Assembly (NCBI RefSeq): GCF_000002075.1
Contig: NW_004797935.1
Coordinates: 286,929-350,928, forward strand
DNA length: 64,000 nucleotides
Source of the DNA: Aplysia californica
Lineage: Eukaryota; Mollusca; Gastropoda; Aplysiida; Aplysiidae
Direction: 5' to 3'
Positions 1 through 13,200 of this stretch are shown piece by piece (positions within the stretch are counted from its first letter, which is position 1; each line of letters begins with the position of its first letter). The notes under the pieces are model-generated. The model worked only from the letters and a program-made list of their open reading frames with translations. It searched no databases and had not been told where the DNA came from. The position numbers were made by a program, and so were the translations under genes.

Positions 1-533
1 TCTCTCTCTCTCTCTCTCTCTCTCTCCTTTCCAAAAATGTTGTGGACATGATCATTGTGGTAGTCCTTCAATCTGGCTATTCTCAAGAGCTTTTATCTGA
101 AATAATCTTTTGTCGCTGAGTAAATCTCAAGATGCAAGATCTCATATTGTGAGACAGAAGTTATGGCAAGAACTCCGCAAAACGTTAGGCTCTGACATCT
201 GCTGTCTGCTGTGATGGACACACACTGAAACCCGACGTCTGTGGTGTAGCGGTTAGGCGCTTTGCTGTCACCCCTAACCCCTAACCCCTGAAACGTTTAA
301 TTTTGCGAAAGATCAATGAATAATACATGTATCCGTTCACATCCATTGTCACAGCGAAAGATAATACCAAGAACTAAAAGGATTGTATCCAGATTGTCAA
401 CAATGAAACAGCAACAACAAAGTACATATTATTATTAATGCTTTCTGTGATATTCGTAGTATTAGTTTTGTATTGCTACAGTAGCTGCGGCTGCTGCGAA
501 CTGACAGTACAAGAACTATTTCTGCTGCTGCTG

Positions 534-587
<54 letters not shown>

Positions 588-1289
588 TTACTACTACTAC
601 TACTACCACTACCACTACTACCATTGCTACTACTACTTTTACTACTACTACTGTCGAATAGGGCCTAAATACAACAATTTATAATACTAGACATGTATTG
701 CAACACAATATGGCAAGCCTAGTGAACCCTGGCATGAGTTGGGGTTACGATTTTCAAAGTAAAATGGTGCATATATCTATTTCTAAGCAGTATAATTAAT
801 TACTGTCGCACTCAAGAATCACTTCTCTTAAATCAGTGTTCCATACTAAAGCACCAGTCTTAATAAGGTACTGGTAACTTTGATTTACTCTACTTTAAAA
901 AAAAAAATCTGCCTTTTAATCTCACCTCAACTTACTCGATCATTACTTTGTAGATGTATTACTTTTCGATTCTGTTGATACGTCAAACGGCGACGTGTAT
1001 CCTGACAAAATTAGATCTTTTCAAAGAAAGGGGGAAACAATGGGGCTCAGAAATATCGACATTGAGAATTACCAACAGTATAACTGGGTATTCTAGTACT
1101 TATAAGGTACTGTGTATATATAATTTTTAGATTAGATTAGGAATTGCTAAGTACACGTATTAATAAACAACATCGACCTGATACCCCATTTGGTATACGG
1201 AACTTTTTCACAATCTCAAAAGCTGGAAGTAACCGATAACGAATTTATCAATTATTTGTTACTTTCATGCATGGGAGAAACGTAAACAC
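1..1289. other. Upstream flank of UTP14
   Basis: This stretch holds a (TC)n tail at 1-26, a SINE head fragment near 231-270 (GTGGTGTAGCGGTTAGGCGC) with a short run of CCCTAA-like units, and a (TAC)n microsatellite at about 521-657. No coding region was seen. The UTP14 promoter presumably lies in the last few hundred bases, but no core element is obvious. Confidence 0.5.
521..657 (+). repeat. (TAC)n trinucleotide microsatellite
   Basis: Long run of ACT/TAC units with a few interruptions. Translating it gives only homopolymer Leu or Val, so it is not a gene. Confidence 0.95.
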
Positions 1290-4200
1290 ATGGCTCACAT
1301 GGCGGACGAAGATATCGGCATGGTAAGTTTGCGAATGTCAATTTCATGGTTATACGGAGGCCATGGATTTAAGATGGCTCTATGCTTCATGTGGATATAG
1401 ATCTTGTCTTAATAAAGTCTATATACAATCGTAGATCTAGATTTAGAATCTAGATCTAGATGTAGATTCTAGATCTAGACTCTAGATCTAGACTTTCCGC
1501 ATATACCCATGTCCTGTCTCCCACTCCCAGTCCCTACGTAATGAAATGCAGTTGCAGTGAGCTCAGAGAGGCAGTGACTGAGTCTGAGTCTGAGAGGGCG
1601 CTTTTTCGGTAGTTCCCACCCCGCAATTGTTATTCACGGGTTTTGACCCCAAGAGTAGGGGGGTTTCAGGGGGGCTTGCCCCCCTGACCTAAAAAAAAAT
1701 AGGAAGGGGGGTTTCAGGGGGGCATGCCCCCCTGAATTTTACCACAATTTAATGTTTTGCTGTTGTTAGGTTTGATATCTTAGCTCACCGCGAATCAAAC
1801 ATATACATATAGATCTAGATTTCTAGATCTAGATGTAGGTCAGGCTCAAATAAGGGGGGTGGGAACTACCGAAAAAGCACCTCTGAGAGTCTCCTTCTAA
1901 CCTTCTTTCACTTAGAATCTAATCTAGGACTAAATCTAGATATATATCTAGATCTAGAAATAGATCTCTAGATATCTAGACCTAGAATCTAGATCTAGAC
2001 AGGGGCACTCCTGTACAATTGCGGTCCCGTTTAAGGATACTCGTTTGGCTGTGGATATTACTGTGGCTGTGACAGCCCTCCCGTACGTAGCCGACTCATA
2101 GCTAATCTAGATCTAGATCTAGATCTCTATGTGTATGGCCCTCCCTCTCGTCTGAATATTCAGGTACTTCAATTGTGGTTGGGGCAACGTTCCCGGACTA
2201 GATTTATATACACTTCATTTGAAAATGCCTTATTGAAGGTACTGCGAGAAAACAAGACTGCTTGACTTTGGCAGTAACCTGTTTTGGGGAGGACTTCCGT
2301 AACGAGCCACCACTATGAGACAGAGCCACAGAATTCTACACTTATAGAAGCGGAACTCCCTCTTCGCGATCACCGATTCGCTGTGAGGAATTGAAACTAA
2401 AACATGGCGGCCGGTTGAGGGCACCTTTGGCTGCGCCGCACAGCGAGGCTTCGCGTTGCTATGCACGCTGATGCTAGTGGTAGGGCTTGGAAGACAACTT
2501 ACATCAGTATTTTAAAACTTTCTTCGAAGAGGAAATATAGTGAAATAGTCTAGTACCTTTTTATTATGTCATAATTGGCAATGTTACAATGTTTTTGTAT
2601 TTGTATTGTTGGTTTGTTGTTTTTTTTAATGATGGGAAGGGATCTAGATCTAGATAGATCTAGATCTCTGATCTACTAAAGATCTTCACAATCACAATAC
2701 ACTTGATAATAACACTAATTATGAACATTAATTCTGTTGGCAAAATATCTAGATATAGTCTTGATTAGTACTAGATCTACGATAAGGGGACGCTGACAGT
2801 AACATGCTCACTACAATAATATTGTCATTAAACTTAAGATCCAAAGCAAGCAAAAAAGAACAATATAAGCCTTTTCTCCAATGTATTAGAAAGAGATAAA
2901 TAAATTGAGCTTATATTGAGGAAATGTATTATTTCTCACTTTAAGAATTCATCTCTGTGTTTGCATCAGTAGTGTGTACAACAACATGCTTTGTTTAAAG
3001 CATGTGCGAGTCTAACAAATACAAGAGATTGGAGAATGTGTCGGTTGCACATAAAATACATAGGCCTATTGTACATGCTGCCAAAAACACAAAAATGCAG
3101 AAAAGGCCTCAAAATATTGGTTTACACATAAAAGCCAATAATGCAAAACAAAGTAAACAAGAGTGGAACTGGCATAATAATATGTTTCCTGAATATATGT
3201 TCAAAGTCATTTTCTGTGCGTTGGGAGTGTGATTTCTAATGCATGAATGATAGGCTCATTTAGATGTGATAATGAAGAAACTTGTGTCTACAGTCACAAC
3301 AGAAAGAGTTCCATGGCGAGTGATCACTGGTCAAGGATTTCAGAGCTGTGTGCATTTTGAGAAAAATGTATCCCCATACCCTGGATCACATGTCGAGGGG
3401 GTAGGCTTGTCCCCCTGTAATCCCTGCACACAGTAAACAAAGACATATTTTTGAACACGAATAAGAAAAAATAAGTGGTCTCTTGTTACGGATCAAATTG
3501 AAGTCCTGTTTCAATTCGATTAATTGATAAAAGTGCGTATCGCAATGCGTTGGCCACCCCTGCCCTATAAGACTATGCTATTTAATAAATACATTTGTCA
3601 GACCTGGAATCTTTAATCCTCGCACACAGTAAACAAACACACATTTTTGAACACGTAAGAAAAAGTAAGTGTTGTCTTGTTACGGATCAAATCGAAGTCC
3701 TGATACAATTCAATTAATTGATAAAAGCGTGTATCGCAAGGCATCGGCTAACCCAGCACTATTACGCTATTTTATAAATACATTCGTCAGATCTGGAATC
3801 TTTAATCTTTAATTTTTAATCCCCGCACACAGTAAACAAACACACATTTTTGAACACGTAAGAAAAAATAAGTGTTGTCTTGTTACGGATCAAATCGAAG
3901 TCCTGATACAATTCAATTAATTGATAAAAGCGTGTATCGCAAGGCATCGGCTAACCCAGCACTATTACGCTATTTTATAAATACATTCGTCAGATCTGGA
4001 ATCTTTAATCTTTAATTTTTAATCCCCGCACACAGTAAACAAACACACATTTTTGAACACGTAAGAAAAAATAAGTGTTGTCTTGTTACGGATCAAATCG
4101 AAGTCCTGATACAATTCAATTAATTGATAAAAGCGTGTATCGCAAGGCATCGGCTAACCCAGCACTATTACGCTATTTTATAAATACATTCGTCAGATCT

Positions 4201-7200
4201 GGAATCTTTAATCTTTAATTTTTAATCCCCGCACACAGTAAACAAACACACATTTTTGAACACGTAAGAAAAAATAAGTGTTGTCTTGTTACGGATCAAA
4301 TCGAAGTCCTGTTACAATTCAATTAATTGATAAAAGCGTGTATCGCAAAGCATCGGCTAACCCAGCACTATTACGCTATTTTATAAATACATTCGTCAGA
4401 TCTGGAATCTTTAATCTTTAATTTTTAATCCCCGCACACAGTAAACAAACACACATTTTTGAACACGTAAGAAAAAATAAGTGTTGTCTTGTTACGGATC
4501 AAATCGAAGTCCTGATACAATTCAATTAATTGATAAAAGCGTGTATCGCAAGGCATCGGCTAACCCAGCACTATTACGCTATTTTATAAATACATTCGTC
4601 AGATCTGGAATCTTTAATCTTTAATTTTTAATCCCCGCACACAGTAAACAAACACACATTCATGAACACGTATAAAAAAATAAGTGGTCTCTTAATGTTA
4701 CGGATCAAATTGAAGTCTAGTTACAATTCAATAATTTATAATAGCGCGCATTGCAATGCATTGGCTAACTCAACATTATACGCTATTTAATAATACATTC
4801 GGCAGATTTGAAATCTTAAATTATAATCATAATTAAATGAGCCCGCGCGTGGGAAGTGAAAGTGAAAGGAATTGAAAATGCTTTCAAAAACAATTCTGAA
4901 AGCAACATAATTAAAGTTGGACTACATGTGCTTATACAGGCCCAAAAAGGTGTATGGATGCGGAAATAAATGTTTCGGATGAAAATAATACGCTATACTA
5001 CTGTAGCATGCGGGTCAAAAATTTGATGCGCAACTTATTATCAAATATCGCTAGGCTACTGAACTATCGAACACCTAGATCTAGATTCTCCTACGTTTAC
5101 ACAATGACTTAGATCTATATATCAATTCGTCTTAACCGATGAGTATTTTTTTCAAACATTTGCACACATCTATAGGTTCTATATTATTGTAGAAATTTCT
5201 TTAAAGAAAATTCTTTAATAAATACAAGCCCAATATAAAAAAAAACAATCCCAGTCAATGGTTTCTACTGATTTTTAACAAGTTTATAGCTGGAGCTAAA
5301 TCTCTTTTAAAAGCAAGTCCGTCCTTTTTTCTACTTCTGCTGGCGACATAAAGTTAATTATTGAACGCATGTTTTGAGAACATTAATTAGATCTAGTGAA
5401 AAAATATGTTCAGTGTAAAACAAATTTCTTGTAACAAGTTTTGCTACTAAAAAATTACGTAGGCCATATGCGTATGCAAAATGTGTGTGGGAAGCTAGAA
5501 GTGCTGTGAACAATCCCATCCGTGTTACGATTTTTTTCACAGTTCTGTAGATCTTATATTTATAAACTCTCTATGTCTGCTGTTTCTGTTGTTGCACCCA
5601 AAAACACAACAATTTAAAACCTTAATTCCAATCTCTAGTTGCACAGTGAATTCTGTAACTCAAAATTACAAACTGGACAGTAAATGTTCCACTTTTCACT
5701 CGTTTGTAAAAGCCGCTATTGCTTTAAAAGCTATAGGGTTACTTCCGAAAACGATAAATCGTGCCCTCAAGACGCCATTGTTTTCGGTCTTCAATTCCTC
5801 ACAGGTCACGTGGTACAGTTCCCGTTCTATAAGTGTAGAATTCTGTGGACAGAGCAGAATTGAGGGCTTGGGGTAGGGTTAGGGTTAGGTCTAGGCCTCT
5901 TCTTTATATTATTGTTTGATGGGGTGGTCGCTCGTTACGGAAGTCCTTCCCTATTTTGCTTTATTTTAGTCACCCTCAAAGCAAAACAAAAACGAAGTGT
6001 ATACAGACCCGGTAGGGGAACTCTTTTGTTATGTCGAAAAGTTTCAGAGCCCAGACCCGGTAGTATGTGTGAGTGAGAGAGAGCAAGAGAGCGAGCATAG
6101 GGAAATGCTAGCAAAATGCATATATGACATGCCCCAGTTTACAGGAGGGAACGAGAGACAGATAGAGTGGGAAATAGGTGGGGAGAAAGAAAGACAGAGA
6201 CAAACAAAGGAAAAGAGAATGCGAGCGATACACAGAGAGAGAGAGAGAGAGAGAGCGTGACTGCTCGATTGAAATTATGACATTGCTCTTTTCTTCAAAT
6301 TGTGATTCCTCCAACTCCGAAAATGGAGGAAAAACAATGGTTCATCGAAAAGACATCACAATTTTCATTTAAATCTAGATCTAGATCTAGGCTAACCTCG
6401 AAACTAGATCAATGATTTATGTCTGTCTGTCTAGATCGAGACCTAGGCCATAGATCTAGAAGAACCTAGGTCTACCCTGAGCCAAGAGGGCGCTGAAACT
6501 TTCCGAAATCACAAAAGAGTTTGCCTACCGGGTCTGTATACTTTGTGACTTTGTTCCCGGTTACTGGGTCTGTATACACTCCCAAACAAAAAATCCCCAC
6601 ACACACACACACACACACGCGCGCGCGCGCATGCACGAGGGCCACTTCATTCGCTAATAGCCAAAAAATCTTGAGAAGGAAGGCCGATTGGAGAAACAGA
6701 GTTGAAGTTTATTTTCCTGACAGTTCGGAGAAATAGAGCCGATGTATGCAAATCCGTCTTTCTATTAAATATTAAATATATGTGGTAATTATATTGTAAT
6801 AACCATAATAACTATTTTGTCTTTGTCATTTTTTTTGCCCCCTTTCTCGCTTTCTTGCTACATTTCCATTCATTTTTGTCTTGTTATTTTTTATCTCCAG
6901 GAGTCGTTTGACATGAGTGATGATGAGGACAAGGTGGATGATGCAGCCCACGGGAAGCTCATTTCCTCCATTCAGTCCTTGGATGGAAAAAAGAAGTATG
7001 CTTTTGCAGTTACTTGGATTTTCTTCTCTTTTTGAAAAAAATCAGACCTTTGACAAACTGAATTTTAGATAGATCTATTAATTGTTTTAAAAATTCTTAT
7101 TATGCTGTTCATTTTCTCCTTCTTGATAAAAAGAAACTATTAATCGACAAAGGATCACTTGCTTCCTCTGTAACTTGGGATGGGTAGAAAATCAAGCCCC

Positions 7201-10200
7201 TTTGATTTTTTAAGGTGAAAATAGGGTGCTGTTTCAGTTGGACTGTTCAGGCCTCTGAATCATGATTAAAAGAATACTTGATTTTACAGTAGTTTTCAGT
7301 CTCAAGTAGTGATTGTTATGTTACAGCGAATTCTATTTCATCCTCTACTTTGGTGTTTCACTGAGGTGAAAGACTATACCCTTCAAGAAATAAATTTGCC
7401 ATCTTTGAAAAAGTATTTTTATTTCAAAGGCTGAGACTTCTTTAAATACTGCGCCTTTAAATCACTCTTTCACATCAATAAGGATAAGAGCATTGTTTTG
7501 TATTGAGTTAGCTAATGATGCTGTAAGTACTAACATCATGGTCACCTTTTTTGTGTGTGATTTTAGACACAAAAAGACCATCCGAGGAATTCCAGTGGCC
7601 CCTACCAATCTGGATCTGGTTGTTCATGCTAACAGAGGTATGTAGACTAGTGTGTTTTTTTGTTCGAAACCCCACACCCCCACCCCATACCCACTACACC
7701 ATTTGTCGGAGTGTAATTTTCATGGGAAATGTTAATAGAAGCTGACATTTTCCTTAAGGCTAGACCCACACAGGCGTCAGGGCCCGAACCGATTATTTTT
7801 TGCCGACTGTGCCATCTATACCGCTACCGGTACCCAACGATCGATCAGACAACATCAGTTTAGTAGTAGAAAATGGCGTGTAGCAGGAGGAGAAAGTTGT
7901 TGGTCTTGTTGTTAAGGGAGGGGGGGGGGGGGCTCTCGTGGTCTACGGGTTACGTTGTTTGCCTCTCATTCAGCAGGCTCCAGGCTCGAAACTTGACAGC
8001 GACGGAAAATTTGCTCCTTTTACCTCCTTTCCTCCTCTCATGTTCTCCTCGTGGCGAGCGCCGTAAAACGCTCTCAAAGCAAAAACCAACAGACTGGCGG
8101 GAAAGGGGAAAGAATTAATAGAGGCAAGGTCTACGAAAATTATCCCACTTTGGCCGGACGGACGGCATGGAATGAGTTCCATTCCTAAACAGTCTGGTCT
8201 AGGACATCTGGTTTTGGTGTGGGTGGGTTGCCGTTTTTTATAACCTGTCGTTACTGTTCTGCCGGCGTTTATTCTTCTGTATTGGAAAATGGTCCGGTCT
8301 GACCGTTGGGCCCGATGCCGGTGTGGGTCTACCCTAAAGATATTCTCTTGCATTGCACAAGAGTATGAGGCTTATGTCTCGTATCATTTTGACTGGCAGC
8401 CTGACTTTTTATTATATTCTAAAGGACAAATTCCTTCTCTGAAACTATCCTGGAAGGTGATTTTCGAGACTGAATTTTCTGATTTGAGTGATTCTCTAGA
8501 TTCGAAGCCAACATAAAATTAAAAGTGTTTTTCTTAATTATTGTTAAGTACTTCAATTAGGAACTGGAAACTACTTTTAGAAGTGAAAAGGGGAGTGTAT
8601 AATGTGAAGACTACAGGGGAAACGACTGTAGTGACAAACTGAAAATCGTGAGGGTGCCAATTTTTAAAACTTGTGGACTCATAACTTTATATTTGTTTGA
8701 CTGGTGGTTTGTTATTAAATGTTTTTGAATGGGAAATCTAACAACAATAATCAACCAACAGTTGAACATATACAATTATGAGTCAACAAGCGTTCAAAAT
8801 TGGTACCCTCCTGATTTTCAGTTTGTGACTGCAGTCGCTTTTCCCCTGTAGTTTTCAACCATTTCAACCAACAAGAGGAGCTGATCTGGCGAAAATGCTT
8901 GTGTGTAGATTGGACGCAGTCAGTAGAGATGGTAAAGAGTGTGGTGGATTTAGGAAACCTCATATTTTGCTTACCCATCTGATGTCATTGTCTTTTATCT
9001 TGTGGGGGGGAGGGGGGTGTTGTCGGGGTTTTTTTTTAATCGATTAAAAATATTATTTAAACCACCAAATGATTCCGTTAAAGCTGAATCGTTTTTTCTT
9101 TATGTCAGATGCATCGAAGATCAAGGCAGAGGATCTGAAGTTGAGGCCAAATCTTGGCAAAACAGAGCTGAAAAAGCCCATGAGCTCTGGAGAGCTAGAG
9201 GCGGTAATGTACTTTTGCAGTCGTTTTATTTTTCTAAATTTTTGGGGGGGTTGTTGTTTTTTTTAAACGTGTTTTTGAGCTATTCCTTTATTTTGACGAC
9301 AGTGTGGGTGGCACTTGCGGCAGGTTACTTTTCTTTCTTAATTACTTTTCTTTCCTAACTTTCTAAAAATTTTTTTTTTGTCTGTGTCTCTTTACCCTGT
9401 ATGCTGTTTATTAATGTATTCTATTTTGATTATTATATTATTATTATTATTGTGAACTAATTCAACAGTGTTTTGAATATAATGTTGTGGGTAGTTTACG
9501 GGTGCTCTGGTGTGGTTTGCTTCTTCTTTCCTATCAAGTGTCTATCGTCCTTATCTCTCCTCGTTTTTATGTTTGTTACTCTCTAGTAACACGTCTAATC
9601 TTCGGCACTTCTATGACCGTATTGTATTGCAAATGCCATAAAACACTTATAATTAAAACTAAAGATGAATGTAATTTTGATTGTGTCTTTCCTAACAGGC
9701 CAAGCGTCAGATTGCAAGAGACTCCATGGTGAAGGAAACTACAAAGTGGGACCCTGTGGTCCGAGAAATGAGGCTTGTGAGTGTTTATGTCAGGCTACGT
9801 GTACTTTATCTGGATATCTTCTTCTACCACCACTACCTCTTCTGCCTTTTTTTCTTCTTCTTCTTCTTTTTCTTCTTCTTCTTCTTCTTCTTCTTCTTCT
9901 TCTTCTTCTTCTTCTTCTTCTTCCTCTTCCTCTTCCTCTTCCTCTTCCTCTTCCTCTTCATTGTCTGTCTTTTCTAGTATAGCTCCTCTTGGAAATTCTG
10001 AGGAGAAAAAAACAACTTTCAAGACCTGATTTGCAAAAATAATAATGAGAACAAAGCCTCTGTGCATCAATGCGAGTCATCTCCTTGACCATTTGTCACA
10101 TTGCAGCTCCAGATGTACTTTGAATAGCTTGAATTTTCTATTGAATGAAGAAAAGTGTGTATGGAGGGTTTGGAGGGCAGTTATTTGGCCTGTGCCCACC

Positions 10201-13200
10201 ATGCCACTGACCCCCCGCATGGATGAAGTCTGTTTGTGGGTGGTTGGCGGATGCTCTGATGTTGTTTGCTCCTTCTTTCCTATCAAACATTTATTATCCT
10301 TGTCTCTCCTCTTTTTTTTTGTGATTGTAACATCTCTAATCTTCGGCACTTATATGACCTTATATTATGTTGCATATGCCTTAAAACTCTTAATAAAAAC
10401 CAAGAGTCTGGATGGGGTTTTTTTGGTGTTGTGAAAAGTTGACATCTGTTGTGTTATGACCGTGACGATATTTGGAGTGGGAGTAAGTTTATCCAGAATC
10501 TCCATCGTCTGTCTGTTGGTATGTGGTGTCCCACTAAGCTTGGGTTGGCCCTCACAGGTAGATTAGATGCATCTCACCTCCCAATTGATCTATATTGTGT
10601 TGATAAAGCCATAAAACATTAACAGTTAATATTATTAATCTATCAGTACCAAAGAACCTTTCCTGTGGGTGGTTGGCAGGTGCTTTGGTGTGGTTTGCTC
10701 CTTCTTTCCTATGAAACAACTATCGTCCTTATCTCTCCTTTTTGGAATTGTTACCCTCTTTTAGCAGCTCTAATTTTCTGCAAGTTTATGACCTAGGTGT
10801 GTTGCAAGTGCTGTAAAACTCTAACTAAAAGTAAATGAAATTATTAACTCCTTTTAAACCATTTTTCATTTCAGGCTCCCCAGACAAGTTACACCAAACG
10901 AGAACATGGCATTGCTCTGTACGAGACCCTTCGGCCCAAGCAGTTTGTTGTGAGTTTAACATTTTATTTCATTACAGAAGGTGCTCTGAGTTACATTGAG
11001 TTACCTTTTTATGATAATTGTATCTCTGCGACGATGATTTCTGCTGTTTCAGACACTGATTTTTAAAAAAATAAGATTTTCAGGGGTCTTGCTAATTTTA
11101 CCTCTGACACCAGGTGACCTCCTCCTCCTTCAATCTCAAATATCTCGACTTCTATTCCAGATAGATAGATATTTTTTTCATCAAAAGCAAGACAAATGAA
11201 CCATCTTTTAGATTTTATATTAAGAACTTCATATGCTCAAAAGTAGATAAGCGACTGATTCCACCATGTCGTGGCACATGGCCTTCTGCAAGTCGATTTA
11301 GGTTAAAGTTTTCAGTTACAATTACATGTAGAAACCCAAGCTCTTACCCAGAGCTGTTAAAGTACTTTTAAAAAGGTACTTAAGTACAAATTTAAGTACA
11401 ATCTAAAATATGTACTTAAGTACAGTAAAAGTACTTTCCTGTAAAATGTACTTGAGTTCAAGTACTTTTTTAAAAAGTGCTTACGAGTACATTTTGAGTA
11501 CTTTCTGCTAATATGCTAAAACACTTCAGTGCTAATGCAAAACATCATATTGAATAACATATCTATTATATTTGACAAATTAAGCCATTTATTACTAATA
11601 ATGTAAACAGTATACAAAGTATTTGAATATGTGCTTTAAAAATACTCAAAAGTACTTTTATAAAAAAAGTATCAAGAGTACAGTAAAAGTACTGGTTCTC
11701 AAAATGTACCGGAGTACAGTAAAAGTACTGAAAATTGTAACGTAAGTACAAGTACCGGTGTACTCCGTTACAACAAGCTCTGCTCTTACCCCTTCCTGAA
11801 AATGTTTCTCATTGCTGGTTTGCTTGGTATAATTCCTAATCTGAATTCAAGTTGATACTAAGTGGGTGGTTGGAGGGTGCCGCTGGAAGATCTTGTGTCT
11901 TTTCTTTTCCTTTGTTGTTTCTGTCTTTATGTTTTGCTTTTTCCTGCTTTCTCTAAACAACCATCATTCTGTTGATGTGCTTTTCTTTGCTCAGACAAAA
12001 GAAACAATGTATTTGTCTGTAAACATCTGTCAGTAGAAGCAAGTAATTATCAGTATGTGTTGGTGGGTGGTTTGCCGGCGCTCTGGTTTGTTTTGCGCTT
12101 TCTTTCATGTATATATATTAAACATCTGTCGTCATTGTCTCGCTTCTGTCTTTTCTTTGTATGTTATGGTACTCTCTAGCAACACCTTTAAATCTTTGGC
12201 ACTTACCTGAACTGTGTTGTAAGTGCCTTAACCCTATCCATACGCCCTGTGGTCATTTTGTACCCTCGGGGTTGTATTCTTCACATTTAAGAATACTTCT
12301 AGTGTGAAGATCTCTTTGATACTTTCAGTATTTCTCAAAAAATCATTTTGACAGACTGCTCTTTGGAAAATGGTGGCTTAGAGTTCCCCACATCGTATGG
12401 ATACGATGGTAAAACACGAAGTAAAGATAGGGTTAAAACTTTAAAAAATAAAACTAAGCTAAATCAGTATTTGTTGTGACTCATGTTCTAAATGTAATTT
12501 GTATTGTCCTCCCTGTAGCCGAGAACACCTCTGGAACAAGAGCTGTATGCGGCCCTGGGCAAGAGTGAGGATATTCTGAAACCTGACAAGGAGATGACTG
12601 TAGCAGAGGAAAAAGCTCTCAAGGCCATGTCTATCAAGGAGGTAATTTTGTCACTTACCAGCTTTAGTGAGCGGGTGTTAGGAGGGTGTATGTAGTCTTT
12701 CCTGCTACTTTACTATGCTTCGGCTGTTTCTCTTTTGTCTGTGTTGCTTATTTGTCGTGAGCCAGAGTTTCGATTACCCCCCTGGGCAGTGTCACTGACT
12801 GAAGTGTCTTTAGGCCATTCCCAAAGGGGGAACATTTTCATTCAAGCATAGTAGAATTGTAAATGGGCTGACTCTTGTCACGCTCATAACTATGTCTGAT
12901 CTACAACAGAGAACTGCTGCGTTTTCTTTTCTGATCCTTACTATTGTCATTTTTCCTCTACTTCTTTTGTATGTTTGTCACTCTCTTGTGACCTGCTATT
13001 TTGGGGTGCCTTGATAGTTGAAGCAGACCTTGTGCTGTTGAAGCTAGAGAGGTGAGCAGTCTAAGTCTGATTCCCTGTAAAGACTTGTCTGTTGACACCC
13101 ACCCCTTGGCGCTCATATGACCATATGCAGTTGCGAGCGCTGTAAAACCCTCTACTATTTAAAAAAAAAGAGTTTCCATCATTGTACCATAAAATGCTTT

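Larger units (their letters stand above)
2150..6740 (+). mobile_element. Long composite repeat in UTP14 intron 1, possibly Helentron/pearl-like
   Basis: The left end (about 2150-2290, containing TTCAATTGTGGTTGGGGC) and right end (about 6640-6740, containing CCAAAAAATCTTGAGAA and TTCGGAGAAATA) match the two ends of a short minus-strand copy at about 50800-51315. That copy has the same order, with a (GT)n run in place of the middle. The long copy contains the 203-bp tandem array and a (CA)n/(CG)n tract. Its inner arms at about 2277-2424 and 5757-5956 are inverted copies of each other. Central tandem repeats plus a microsatellite resemble non-autonomous Helentrons of molluscs ('pearl'); this class assignment is inference. 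Confidence 0.45.

Noticed and set aside
3422-4836. CRISPR-like array, because of regular direct repeats.
   Set aside because: The whole 203-bp unit repeats with no unique spacers, in an animal intron; it is a tandem satellite.
5867-5890. Interstitial telomere repeat (GGGTTAGGGTTAGG).
   Set aside because: Only two to three units; too short to indicate a telomere fusion.
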